Source: DASVHS01 sp035468985 (lineage in GTDB: Bacteria > Acidobacteriota > Thermoanaerobaculia > Gp7-AA8). Taken from it: 64,000 bases of DNA. Below the pieces are notes generated by a model. It worked only from the letters and a program-made list of their open reading frames with translations, had not been told where the DNA came from and did no database searches. The stretch covers positions 1 through 64,000 of the forward strand of contig DATISF010000069.1 of NCBI GenBank assembly GCA_035468985.1, in the 5' to 3' direction. The position numbers and the translations under genes are program-made. This document shows positions 44,174 to 54,700 of this stretch, one piece after another (within the stretch, counting starts at the first letter, position 1; the number at the start of each line of letters is the position of its first letter).

Positions 44174-44535
44174 ATGCGGCGCACGATCGGCGTCCTCCTT
44201 CTGCTCGCTGGGTCCTTCGCATCGATTGCCGGAGGACTGCTTGCCCTTGTCTCGCAACCGCTCTGAACCAATCCGAACGTGAGCACCGCTGCGGAGCTCG
44301 AGCCGTACCTCGTCCCGACCTGTGCCCGGATGCTGACGATCAAGGATGGGGCGCCGGTTGTTCCGTGACGAGTGGCAGGTCCCGCCGCGAGCCCGGACGG
44401 TTACGCCATCGCCAGCGCCGGGAGAGACGGAATCCGGTAGCGGCCGCATCTGCGCGATGACACGCGTGTGGCGACAACCGATTTCAACGACGATCTCGTT
44501 TACGGCAACGGTGAGTTCGTGCGGTCCCGGACAGC
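44174..44535 (+). pseudogene. Decayed GspG-like pseudopilin/secretion protein
   Basis: One frame reads MRRTIGVLLLLAGSFASIAG as a signal-like start, then AAELEPYLVPTCARMLTIKDG, DGYAIASAGRDGI and DDTRVATTDFNDDLVYGNGE. These match the C-terminal pattern of Acidobacteria-type GspG-like proteins. Three in-frame stops interrupt it (44264, near 44354 and near 44437), and the expected W-G after KDG is missing. No type II secretion genes are adjacent. Confidence 0.6.
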
Positions 44536-44564
44536 GGCCCACATCTCGAAAGAGCGGCTGGGTA

Positions 44565-45713
44565 TCAGTTCGTTCTTTGGCGAGTCTTCATCTCATTCAA
44601 CGCATTCGTGATGAATTTGACGTTCCGATCGCGCGCGCCGGGCGTAACGATCGTTCGCGCGGCATCGAGGGCTTTCTCGAGTGCCACGCGGGCCCCTCCC
44701 GCATCCCCCATGCCCATCAAAGCCTCGGCTTTCGTGCGCAGAAGCCAGCTTCGGCCGAGAGGTCCGGTCACGTGCGCGAGACCTCGGTCGCATGCGGCGA
44801 TGGCGTCGTCGTAGCGTTTCGCCTCGATCTCCATCTGGGCCACGCGCAGCGAGGCGTTGTAATTGGCGGGCATGACCCGCTCCGATGCGATCAACGCCGG
44901 CAGCACGCGCGCCGGATCGCCGAGGATTCCGGCGGCGTCGACGCGGGCGATGTCGAGTGCGCTCCGCTCGTCGTCGCTCGCCGGCGCTGTCGCATCGATC
45001 TCGTGCAGCCATCGATCGCCCCATCGCATGACGGTTGCGCGATCTCCTCTTGCGTTCGCTGAGTCCATCAGCGTCTGATAAATCTGGAAACGGTGGTCGC
45101 GTAGGATCGACGGTAACGTGACCGCTTCGGCTGCGAGCGGCTCGAGCACCTGCCGTGCACGCTCGGCCCATGCGGCCGTCCCTCCCTGATTCGCACTCAT
45201 CAATCCAGCTAGTACGACGCGCGCGAACGCCGAATTGCGCGGCATGTGCGGCGCTTCGGCAGCGGCGGCAGCCGCGGACGCAGCCCAGTCGCCGGCAGCC
45301 ATCAGCGTCCACGCATCCGGGCCGCTCGCTCCGGAGTGCCCGTCGAGAAACACCACGAGCTCGGGAACCGTGAGGCCGCCTGACTGCCGCGCCAGCGCGC
45401 GCTCGTTCACCGGATCGATGACGAAGAGCGAAGGTGTGTACGCCACGTTGTGCAGCGTCAGAAAGTGTTTGTTCTCAGGCTTGTCGAAATCGAGCTCGAG
45501 CCAGACGAACCGTCCGGCGTACCCGGCGAGACGGGGATCAGTCATCTCCGCTCGCATCAGGCGGCACGAGTATCACCACGGCGCCCAGACGTCCACGAAC
45601 AGCGGTACGTGCCGCTGAATCGCCTCGGCGCGCGCTTTCGGATAGTTGTCGTGGAGGATCGGCAGATGCGCCGTCGCAATGGTCGAGAGCAACAGGCAGG
45701 TGGCGAGATTCAT
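44565..45713 (-). CDS. Thioredoxin-like TPR protein with in-frame TGA at the CxxC motif (selenoprotein candidate)
   Basis: Read with TGA as an amino acid, the frame encodes 382 residues: a signal peptide (MNLATCLLLSTIATA), a thioredoxin-fold domain and C-terminal TPR-like helices. The motif reads PLFVDVWAPW-(TGA)-YSCRLM, so the stop (45573-45575, residue 47) occupies the first position of CxxC. The frame is open and family-like for 335 codons after it (VWLELDFDKPENKHF, TPSLFVIDP). A hairpin with a G-starting loop lies 26-44 nt from the TGA. Selenocysteine or a point nonsense mutation are the alternatives; nearby genes are also broken. Confidence 0.6.
45532..45550 (-). promoter_or_regulatory. 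Candidate bacterial SECIS hairpin
   Basis: On the coding (reverse) strand CGGAGAT-GACTG-ATCCCCG forms a 7-bp stem with one A-C mismatch and a 5-nt loop beginning with G. The loop starts 33 nt from the first base of the TGA, within the spacing usually allowed for bacterial SECIS elements. Found by hand; an accidental hairpin in GC-rich DNA cannot be excluded. Confidence 0.4.
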
Positions 45714-45792
45714 GGCGCGATCGTACGGAGCGAACGGCCCGATCTCCAGATCCGATTTCGACCCGTAGAATAGGCCATTCCGGAGGTCGAGC

Positions 45793-47245
45793 TTGCGCAA
45801 ACCACGAGGAGTACTCCTGCCGCCGGTCGCCCGCGGGCGGGTGCGGCGCGGCGATGTGTATCGCGCGCTTCGAGCGGCCATTCTCGAAGGCGTGCTGCGG
45901 CCGGGTGAGCGCCTCCCTTCCAGCCGGCAGGCCGCGGCCGACTACGGCGTCTCACGGGGGATGGTGGACGAAGTCTTCGCGCAGCTGAGCGAAGAGGGAT
46001 TTCTCGATCGCGCCGTCGGACGGGGAACCTTCGTTTCGAGATCGCTCGCTGGGTTGAGCGTGCCCGCGAGACGCGCCGGCCGCAAGCCGCCCGCCGGCCC
46101 GTCGCGACGCGGCGCGACGATCGCAGCGAACGCCGCCTGCCGCGAACCGCTGCTGCCCCGTCCCTTCAATGCCGGCACCGCCGACACGAGCGAGTTCCCA
46201 TGGAAGGTCTGGCAGCGGATGCAGGGACGCGCGCTGCGCGAGCTCGGGGCGTCGGCCTTCGAGTTCGCCGATCCGCGCGGGCTGCCCGAACTTCGCGCCG
46301 CATTGGCTCGATATCTCGCGCAATTCCGCGGACTGCGCTGCAGCGCATCGCAAGTGATCGTCTTCAGCAGCGCGCAGCAGGCGCTCTACGCGCTTGCGCT
46401 CCTTCTCCTCGATCCCGGCGACGGCGTTTGGATCGAAGATCCCTGCTACCTCGGCGCCCGGGCAGCGTTCGGGATCACCGGCGCGAACATGACGCCGGTG
46501 CCGGTCGACGACCAAGGTCTCATCGTCGACGCCGGAATTCGCCGCGCGCGGCGCGCCCGCCTCGCGTATGTCACGCCGCCGCATCAATATCCCACCGGCG
46601 TCGCGCTCAGTCTCGACCGGCGGATCGCCCTGCTCGACTGGGCCTCGCGCAACGACTCGTGGATCGTCGAAGACGACTACGACGGCCAGTTCCGCTACGA
46701 GGGTCAGCCGCTCACGCCGCTCTACTCGCTCGATCCGCACGGGCGCGTTCTCTACATCGGCACGCTGAACAAGGCGATGTTCGTCTCGCTCCGACTCGCC
46801 TATGCCGTGGTGCCGGAGGATCTGGTCGAGCCGCTCGCGAACGTGCGCACGCAGCTCGATGGATTCACTCCGGCCGTGTCGCAGATGGCGATGACCCTGT
46901 TCATGGAGGAAGGACATTTCTCCTCGCACCTGCGGAGGGATGCGTAGCGCGTACGGAGCGAAGAGGAAGGAGCTCGTGGAGCGACTGGAACCCGTCAGGT
47001 CGCATGGTTGGACCTGGCCCGACAACGGCGCGGGGATGCATCTGCTCCTGCGTCATCGTTCGGGCGCATCCGTGCGTCGCGTGGCCGCGGCGAGCTCTCT
47101 CGCTCTGGCGCTGCTCAGCACGTACCGGACAACGCCCTCGCGCGACGACGGCCTGTTCCTCCGATTCGGCGCTCTCGGCATGGCAGCGCTTCGAGCCGGT
47201 GCGGAAGAACTGCTCGCCGCCATATCCGCCACGAAACTTCCATAA
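45793..47245 (+). pseudogene. MocR/PdxR-type GntR-aminotransferase regulator, frameshifted
   Basis: A GntR winged helix (about 15-80, with RLPSSRQAAADYGVSRGMVD) is joined to a class I aminotransferase domain with VFSSAQQALYALALLLLDPG, VEDDYDGQFRY and PLP Lys in GTLNKAMFVSLRLAY. At about 46934 one extra G in a GGG run ends the frame after HFSSHLRR; the continuation (MRSAYGAKRKELVERLEPVR to a natural end at 47245) is in the next frame. The intact protein would be about 480 residues. TTG start with GGAGG upstream. Frameshift or sequence error. Confidence 0.75.
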
Positions 47246-47288
47246 ATCCCCCAAGACTCGCGACCACGCGCAGGCGATATTGATTCGC

Positions 47289-47984
47289 GTGAACAACTGT
47301 TACGATGATCGGCGTCCATTGCAACAACTAGCGGGTCGCGTGCTGATCACGCTGCTGATCATGCTCGCTTCGCGCGCGCAGGCGGAGGTCGCCGCGGCGC
47401 GAAAGCCGTGGCATGCCACTGTTCCCGCTCCACGCCCCGGCCTTCCGGCGGTGACGCTCGACCTCGGCTATCCCGGTCCGTACATCCCGGCCGTGAACAC
47501 GCCGGTCGCCCTCTTCGCCACCGCCTCCGATGTCCCGTTCGACGGCTTCATCGGATTTCACTTTGCCGTGGGCGGGCGGCGGACGATCGACACGCCGGTG
47601 ATCGCTCGCGCCACCTTGAGACCGCGCCAGCCGTGGACGTTCCAGACGATCGTGACGATGCGCAGGTGGGGCGCTCCTCCGGACAACGGCGCGCGTCCGC
47701 GAGAGCTCGTGGTGGAGTGGCGCAACCGCGCGATGGAGATCATCGATTCGCAGAGCGCCGGCACACCGCCGTGGACGACGTTCGGCGACGAGCTGCGGCC
47801 TCTCCGCATCATCGAACCGGACGAGCAAACGATCAGCGCACTCGGTGGTGAGGCACACATCGAACGCGCGGATGCCCTGCCGGACCGCAGTCCGCGGCGG
47901 CCGAAGATCCGAGGCTCGCCGTGGCGGCGGAACGACGAAAGGCGCGATTGCGGTCGCTGCTCGATTCATTGTGATAATGAGGCG
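47289..47984 (+). pseudogene. Probable truncated exported protein of unknown family
   Basis: From GTG 47289 the frame encodes a signal peptide (GRVLITLLIMLASRAQA) and about 150 plausible residues (TLDLGYPGPYIPAVNTPVAL through GEAHIERADALPDRSPR). After about 47880 the sequence turns Arg-rich and stops looking like protein, yet no stop occurs before the downstream wHTH-FHA gene. The most likely reading is a 5' fragment of a larger exported protein. Family not recognised. Confidence 0.35.
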
Positions 47985-48620
47985 ATGCGTGTCGTCTTCG
48001 ACCGCTTTGCCTTCGACTCCGACCGGCGCGAGCTCCACGATGGCACGCAACCGGTGCATCTCGGACCGAAGGCCTTTCGCCTCCTCGAGATCCTGATCGA
48101 GAACTCCCCGCGCGCTCTCGCGAAGCAGGAGCTCTACGAATCCATCTGGCAGGACACGGTCGTCGATGAATCAAATCTGGCCGGATTGATCAACGAGATC
48201 CGCACGGCCCTCGGCGACCGCTCGCGGAAGCCTCGCTTCATCCGCACCGTGCACGGATTCGGATACGCGTTCAGCGGCCACGTCAAAGACGAGGCCGCGC
48301 AACCCCCGGCCGGTTTCGTGTTCTTTCACGGACGCGAGATTCCGCTGCAGGCGGGAGTCAATGTGCTCGGCCGCGATGCGTCCGCCGACGTGCAGATCGA
48401 CGACTCAACAGTGTCGCGAAGACACGCGGCGATCGAGATTCGCGCGGACTCCGTGATCCTCAAGGATCTGGAAAGCAAGAACGGGACGTTCCTCGACGGC
48501 CACAGGCTCATAGCGCCCGTTCCGCTCCGCGAAGGCCAGACCTTCGTCCTCGGCGACGCGTCGGTCGTCTTCCGGCGATCGCGCGGGCCCGGCTCGACGG
48601 TCACCCTCGCCAACGAATAA
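47985..48620 (+). CDS. Winged-helix (OmpR/CadC-type) and FHA domain regulator
   Basis: 211 residues. The N-terminal OmpR-like winged helix (1-100) includes VHLGPKAFRLLEILIENSPR and RFIRTVHGFGYAF. A C-terminal FHA domain (105-205) has NVLGRDASADVQI, STVSRRHAAIE and LESKNGTFLDG. The architecture suggests DNA binding controlled by interaction with a phospho-threonine partner, in place of a receiver domain. No Ser/Thr kinase gene is in the window. The frame is open upstream, but the ATG at 47985 starts the wing-helix fold. Confidence 0.8.
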   Translation: MRVVFDRFAFDSDRRELHDGTQPVHLGPKAFRLLEILIENSPRALAKQELYESIWQDTVVDESNLAGLINEIRTALGDRSRKPRFIRTVHGFGYAFSGHVKDEAAQPPAGFVFFHGREIPLQAGVNVLGRDASADVQIDDSTVSRRHAAIEIRADSVILKDLESKNGTFLDGHRLIAPVPLREGQTFVLGDASVVFRRSRGPGSTVTLANE

Positions 48621-48641
48621 GATCGCCGCGAGGTGCAGAAC

Positions 48642-50129
48642 ATGACGTTCCGGAAGATCGCCACGGCATTCGCAGCGCTCATCATCCTTGGCGCGGGCTC
48701 GTCCTACGCCGCAAATGATTTGGCCGACATCCGCGCCGAGATCACCAAACGGCACGATGAGGCGGTCAGGCGTCTGCAGGACTGGATTGCCCTTCCCTCG
48801 ATCGCGGCGGAAAATCGCAACTACCCGGCAGGCGCCGAGTACATGGCCAAGCTCGCCCGCGACGCGGGATTCCAGCAGTCGACGATCATCAATACGGACG
48901 GGAAGCCGGGCGTCTTTGCGACGCTCGACGCCGGAGCGAAGAAGACCGTCGGCCTCTACTTCATGTACGACGTCAAGCAGTTCGATCCGGCCGAGTGGAC
49001 CTCGCCGCCGCTCGATGCGCGCATCGTCGACAAGCCGGGAATCGGCAAGGCAGTCATGGGACGGGGCGCGGTGAATCAGAAGGGACCGGAGTCGGCGTTG
49101 CTGGCGGCGCTGCACGCCATTCGCGGCGCCGGGAAGAAGATGCCGGTGAATCTCGTGCTCGTCGCCGAGGGTGAAGAGGAAATCGGCTCTCCGCACATCG
49201 GCCAGATCGTGCACCGGCCCGAGGTGGAGGCGGCACTCCGCAAGACTTCCGGCGTGTTCATGCCGGCAGCGTCGCAGGATCTCGACGGCATTGTCACCGT
49301 GAGCCTCGGCGCGAAAGGCGTGATCGAGCTGGAGCTGGTCTCGAGCGGCGAGAAGTGGGGACGCGGCCCGGCGAAGGACATCCATTCTTCACTGAAGGCG
49401 ATGGTCGACAGCCCGGCGTGGCGCCTGGTCAAGGCGCTCGACACACTGGTGTCGGCGGACGGCAACACGATCACGATCGACAACTATCCGCAGCCGCGGC
49501 CGATGACCGCCGAGGAAAAGGCGATGATCGACACGGCGGCGAAGCGGCGCAGCGAAGTGCAGTCGAAAAAATCGCTCAGCGTGCAGCACTGGATCGACGA
49601 TCTTCCGTGGGAGCAGGCCAATGAACGTCTCGAATCGCAGCCGACGGTGAACATCGAAGGTCTCGTCGGCGGCTACACCGGGCCGGGCGGCAAGACCGTC
49701 CTTCCCCATCGTGCCGTGGCGAAGATGGACATGCGCCTCGTTCCCGACATGAAAGTGCCCGAGGCGGTCGCCGCGCTGAAAGCGCATCTCGCCAAGCGCG
49801 GCTTCGCCGATCTCGAGGTCAATGTCACCGGCGCGTACAACCCGACGAGCACTCCGGCGAGCGCGCCGCTGATCCAGTCGCAGATTGCCGTCCTCAAACG
49901 GGCCGGCATCGATCCCGTGCTCTGGCCGCGCAACGCCGGTTCGTATCCCGGTTACGTCTTCACCGACCCGCCGCTCAGCCTCGCCTCCGGCCATTTCGGC
50001 CTCGGCCACGGCAGCGGCGCGCATGCGCCGGACGAGTATTACGTGATCGAGTCGACGAATCCGAGCGTGCAGGGGTACGACGGCGCGGTGATGTCGTTCG
50101 TCGAGTATCTGTACGAGCTGGCGAAGTAG
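48642..50129 (+). CDS. Exported M20-family peptidase homologue with altered metal ligands
   Basis: About 495 residues with a Sec signal (FRKIATAFAALIILGAGSSYA). The M20 fold is clear: a catalytic-domain start (VRRLQDWIALPSIAAENRNY), a GEEEIGSP motif, a dimerisation segment and the C-terminal SGHFGLGHGSGAHAPDEY. However, the first ligand motif, normally HYDVQP-like, reads YFMYDVKQFD (His to Met), and the bridging-Asp motif GRGAxDxKG reads GRGAVNQKG (Asp to Asn). It may use a different metal geometry or be non-catalytic. The change keeps the rest of the family intact, so it is not simple decay. Confidence 0.8.
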   Translation: MTFRKIATAFAALIILGAGSSYAANDLADIRAEITKRHDEAVRRLQDWIALPSIAAENRNYPAGAEYMAKLARDAGFQQSTIINTDGKPGVFATLDAGAKKTVGLYFMYDVKQFDPAEWTSPPLDARIVDKPGIGKAVMGRGAVNQKGPESALLAALHAIRGAGKKMPVNLVLVAEGEEEIGSPHIGQIVHRPEVEAALRKTSGVFMPAASQDLDGIVTVSLGAKGVIELELVSSGEKWGRGPAKDIHSSLKAMVDSPAWRLVKALDTLVSADGNTITIDNYPQPRPMTAEEKAMIDTAAKRRSEVQSKKSLSVQHWIDDLPWEQANERLESQPTVNIEGLVGGYTGPGGKTVLPHRAVAKMDMRLVPDMKVPEAVAALKAHLAKRGFADLEVNVTGAYNPTSTPASAPLIQSQIAVLKRAGIDPVLWPRNAGSYPGYVFTDPPLSLASGHFGLGHGSGAHAPDEYYVIESTNPSVQGYDGAVMSFVEYLYELAK

Positions 50130-50185
50130 GCGACCCGCAAACAACTCCGGTCACCTCTCACCGTTCTGCGGGAAGATAGCGGCGC

Positions 50186-51657
50186 ATGACGACTGACGAT
50201 CGGCAGCCCTCGAAGACTCTCGGATTCACGACGCTCTTCCTCATCGAGATGTGGGAGAGGTTCGGCTACTACGGCATGACCGCCGTGGTCGTGCTGTTCA
50301 TGGTGCAGCAGCTCGGATACACGGACGATCGCGCCAATCTCACGTTCGGCGCGTTTGCGGCGCTGGCCTACGCTGTTCCGGCGGTCGGCGGCTGGATCGG
50401 GGACAAGCTTCTGGGAAGCCGCCGCACGACCGTCCTCGGCTCGGTCGTCCTGGCCATCGGGTACACGCTGTTGGCGATCCCGAACCGGCCCGAGCTCCTC
50501 TTCCCCGCGCGCTCGTTGCGGTCGGCGGCGGCATCTTCAAAGCCAATCCGGCGAACCTGATCTCGAAACTCTATGAAGGCGACGCCGCGAAGATCGACAG
50601 CGCCTTCACGATGTACTACATGGCCGTCAACGTCGGCGCCACGGCCTCGCAGCTCGCCACGCCGCTGATCGCCATCAAGTACGGCTGGCACGTGGCATTC
50701 GGCATCTGCGCGGCGGGCCTGGTCATCGGCATCATCAATTACCTCGTCATGCGGCGCTATCTCGCGCATGTCGGATCGGAGCCTGATTTCAGGCCGCTCG
50801 ACATGACGAAGCTCGTCGTGGTGATCGTCGGCATCGCCATCGGGGCGGTTCTCGTGGCGTTCATCATTCAGAACCGGACCGTGGCCCGAGCAATCGTCGT
50901 GCTGGCCTTCATCATCATGCTGGCGATCTTCGGAATCATGATGAAGAAGGGGACGGAGCGCGAGCGCAAAGGCCTGGCCGCCGTGCTGGTGCTCACCGCC
51001 CAGGGCATGGTGTTCTTCATCTTCTATCAGCAGATGTCGACCTCGCTGACGCTGTTCTCGCTGCGCAACGTCAATCTCGACTTCTATGGCTATCACGTTC
51101 CGGCCGGCCAGGTGCAGGCGCTCAACCCGATCTGGGTGTTCCTCCTCAGCCCTCCCCTGGCGTGGCTCTACAACGCGCTCGGCAAAGGAAAGGGAGACTT
51201 CCACATCGCCACGAAGTTCGCGATGGGATTCGCCATCCTGAGCCTCGGCTTCTTCGCGTACGGATTCAGTGGAAACTTCGCCGTCAACGGCAAGGTCTCG
51301 TTCTGATGGATGATCATCGGCTACGGGCTGCAGTCGCTCGGCGAGCTGCTGATCAGCGGGCTGGGACTGGCGGTGGTGGCGCGGTATGTCGGCCCGGCGC
51401 AGCGCGGCTTCCTGATGGGCGTCTGGTTCCTGTCGACCGGCATCTCGCAGTATCTCGGCAGCTACGTCGCCACGTACGCCAGCGTTCCGGAGAACGTGAC
51501 CAATCCCGTCCAGACGCTGCCGCTTTACACGAATCTCTTCATCAAGCTCGGGATCGTCGCCGTGATCGGAACAGTGATCGCCGCCGCGCTGGTGCCGATG
51601 ATGAAGCGCCTGTCGGTGGCCAGTCAGACGCCGACGGAGCAGGACGGCCGTGCCTGA
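50186..51657 (+). pseudogene. POT/PTR oligopeptide transporter, frameshifted and with a nonsense codon
   Basis: The start encodes FLIEMWERFGYYGMTAVVVL, the PTR2 family signature, and continues to about 50505, where one base change of frame shifts to VAVGGGIFKANPANLISKLY. This second frame runs to a TGA at 51304-51306 that replaces a conserved Trp (GKVSF-stop-WMIIGYG). The last part, LQSLGELLISGLGLAVVARY, is intact to 51657. The full protein would be about 490 residues and 12-14 TMs. Proton-coupled peptide uptake is the family role. Confidence 0.8.
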
Positions 51658-51721
51658 CGGCGTTCCGGTCGACTGATCGCACGAACCGAAGCCTGTGTCG
51701 TTCGCCACATTGTTCGGTCCG

Positions 51722-51748
51722 TTGTGACTGAATCATTGTGTGTCACAA
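51722..51748. promoter_or_regulatory. Inverted repeat upstream of the ELW-repeat protein
   Basis: TTGTGAC and GTCACAA, separated by 13 bp, flank the region just before the start codons at 51748 and 51772. The spacing is too long for a CRP/FNR-type site, but the arms are exact. It could be an operator or a leader hairpin. Confidence 0.35.
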
Positions 51749-51771
51749 TGCGCCCCGTCCTTCCTCGATCC

Positions 51772-54700
51772 ATGAAATGCCTCGTGTCTGCGGTCGTGGC
51801 AGTTCTCTGCGCGAGTGCTGCGCACGCGCAGGCTCCCTACCTCGTCACCGATCTCAACACGTCGTACACGCCGAATGCCGTGTCATCGTCGCCGCGGTAT
51901 TTCGTGGCGGCCGGATCGACCGTCTTTTTCGCCGGGTCGAGCGATGCCGCCGGCGCGGAGCTGTTCACGACGGACGGAACGACGGTCGACCTCGTGAAGG
52001 ACATCGTTCCCGGCTCGCTCGGCAGCGGCCCGGCGAATCTCGTCCCGCTGTCGGGTAGCACGGTCATCTTCTCGGCTTCGGACCCGGTGAACGGAAGAGA
52101 GCTGTGGAAGAGCGATGGAACCGAGGCCGGCACGGTTCTGGTCAAGGACATCTATGTCGGGGCCCAGACCAGCGGCGCACAGCCGGTGGCCGCGATGTCG
52201 GGTCACGTTTTCCTGCTCGCGAGCAGCACGGGGCAGTTGCGGGACGCTTGGGTCACTGACGGCACCGACACGGGAACGAAAAAACTTGTCGACTCGCCGG
52301 ACGCCCGCGGCTTTTTCGTCCTCGGCGGGTTCATGTACTTCTACTCCGGCACGACCCTGTGGCGAAGCGATGGGACTCCGGAAGGAACGACGGCGGTCCG
52401 CACGGATCTGACGATCCGCACGATGACGGTCGCCGGCGGCCACCTGTTTTTCGCCGGCTGGGACTCCGCACATGGTTATGAGCTGTGGATGAGCGACGGA
52501 ACCGCGGCGGGAACGATCCTGCTGAAGGACATCAACCCCGGCGCCGGCAGCTCGTTCAACACGACGGGCACGTTCTCGCTCGTTCCGGTCGGAGCATCGA
52601 TCGTCTTCTTCGCCTACGATCCGACGAACGGCTGGTCGTTGTGGCACAGCGACGGCACGCCCGACGGCACGGTCCCGTTCAAGTCGTATCCGGCCTGGTC
52701 GAGCAGCGCGATCCCACCGCTCCTCAGCAGTGCCGGCGGGCTGGCGTTCTTCTCCAGCGCCGGCCTGTGGCGCACCGACGGATCGGAGCTCGGCACGATC
52801 AAGCTCGGAACGGTCACCGATCCATCGTCGTACGTCGCCGGCACTTCGAAGGTCTTCTTTTTCGGCCGCAACAGCAGCGGTCTGTTTCGGCTCTGGTCGA
52901 CCGACGGGAGCGATGCAGGCACCACGATCGTCTCGCCGTCTGTCGCCCCCGGATCTCCGACGGAAATCGCCTGGGCCGGCGGACAGCTCTTTTTCTCCGG
53001 CTCGGACGGCACAACCGGATCGGAGCCGTGGGTCAGTCATGGGACCGAGGGGGGAACGCATCTCATCGCGAACATGGCGAGCGATCCGCCTGCGTCTTCC
53101 AATCCCGATCTTCTGCGCGGAACAACCGGCCGCGTCTTCTTTACGGCGACGAACAGCGGACCGCGCGAGGTGTGGACGAGCGACGGCACCGCCGCCGGCA
53201 CGATCCCCCTGACCAACTTCCTGGGCGCCAAGACCTTCGGATTTTTCAGCGCCTGGAAGGGAAACCTCTTCTTCACGACAACGGCTTACACGACGACGAC
53301 CGAGTACAGCCTGTATTTGAGCGATGGAACCGCGGCAGGCACGTCGGAGCTGCAGAAGATCTACGTGTCGTTATTTTTTCCGTCGTCGGGTTACTTCTAC
53401 TTTACGGCGCCGTCGGACTCGAGCACTTATGGATCCCGGGAGCCCTGGCGTACCGACGGAACGCAGGCGGGCACGATCGATTTGTCGACCGGGACGACAT
53501 CCAAGCCGTCCGAGCCGTGGGCCTTTGTGGAGCTCGGCGGGCGGGTCTACTTTGAGGCCGGCGATCCGCGCGGGATCTGGCAGACCGACGGTACGCCGGC
53601 ATCGACGCAGCGCCTGACAACGCACCCGTCGAATTACACTTCGATCAGTGCAGGCATGGTGGCGGCAGCCGGCGCACTCTACTACTCATTGAACTCTTCG
53701 CCTTACGGTACGGAGCTCTGGCGCACCGACCCGAATCGACGAAGGACAGACGTCATCGACATCCGGCCGGGAACTCCCAGCTCCACTCCTGATCAACTCA
53801 CAGCCGCCGGGCCGCTCGTTTTCTTCACCGCGGATGACGGCACGGCGGGACGCGAGGTCTGGCGCAGCGACGGAACCGTGGCGGGCACGTTCATGGTCAG
53901 AGACGTGATGCCGGGCACGGGCAGCTCGTCGCCGAGGTCGCTCACGGCAGTGGGAAACCGGTTGTTCTTCGTGGCGAACGACGGTCTCGACGGCTTCGAG
54001 CTCTGGACGAGCGACGGAAGCACAGCCGGAACGGAGCTCGTCGCCGATCTCGCGCCGGGTGCCGCATCGTTTTCGCCTGACTCGCTGGTGGCTGCCGACG
54101 GTCTTCTGTGGTTCTCCGCCGATGATGGCTCGACGGGTCGCGAGCTCTGGAAGAGCGACGGAACCCCCGGCGGAACACAGCGCGTCGCGGATCTCAATCC
54201 CGGCGCGACCGGTTCGGATCCGCGGCAACTCGTCGTGGCGGGCCGCGAACTATTCTTCAACGCGCAGACGTCGCTCGGACGCGAGCTCTGGGCGCTGGCG
54301 CTGAATCCGACGGCGTACACCATCGACGACGCCCGCGTTCTCGAGGGCAATACGGGAACGACGCAACTTCACTTCAAAGTCACCCGAAGCGGCGATCTTT
54401 CGCAGGCATCGTCGGTCGCCTTCGTCACGTCGGACGGCACTGCCACAGCGGGAGCCGACTACGTTGCCGCCAACGGCACCGTTGTGTTCGCAGCCGGCGC
54501 GAGCGAGGCATTCATCGACGTCACAGTCAACGGCGACACGCAGATGGAAGACGACGAGTCGCTCTCCGTAACGATCTCGTCTCCGACGCTCGGCGTGCTC
54601 CAGAACAATGTCGCCACCGGCATCATCGAGGAAGATGACCGCTCGGCCGCGCTGTCGATCCAGTACGTGCAGGCCAGCACTTCGTACGACGCCTCCCGCA

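Noticed and set aside
47289..48620. A single exported protein fused to the wHTH-FHA regulator
   Set aside because: A signal peptide upstream of a DNA-binding domain makes no sense, and residues between about 47880 and 47985 look non-coding.
51304..51306. Selenocysteine in the POT transporter
   Set aside because: The TGA replaces a conserved Trp, not Cys, and the gene also has a frameshift, so nonsense mutation is the simpler reading.
51722..51748. CRP/FNR binding site
   Set aside because: The TGTGA/TCACA half-sites are 15 bp apart, not the 6 bp needed.
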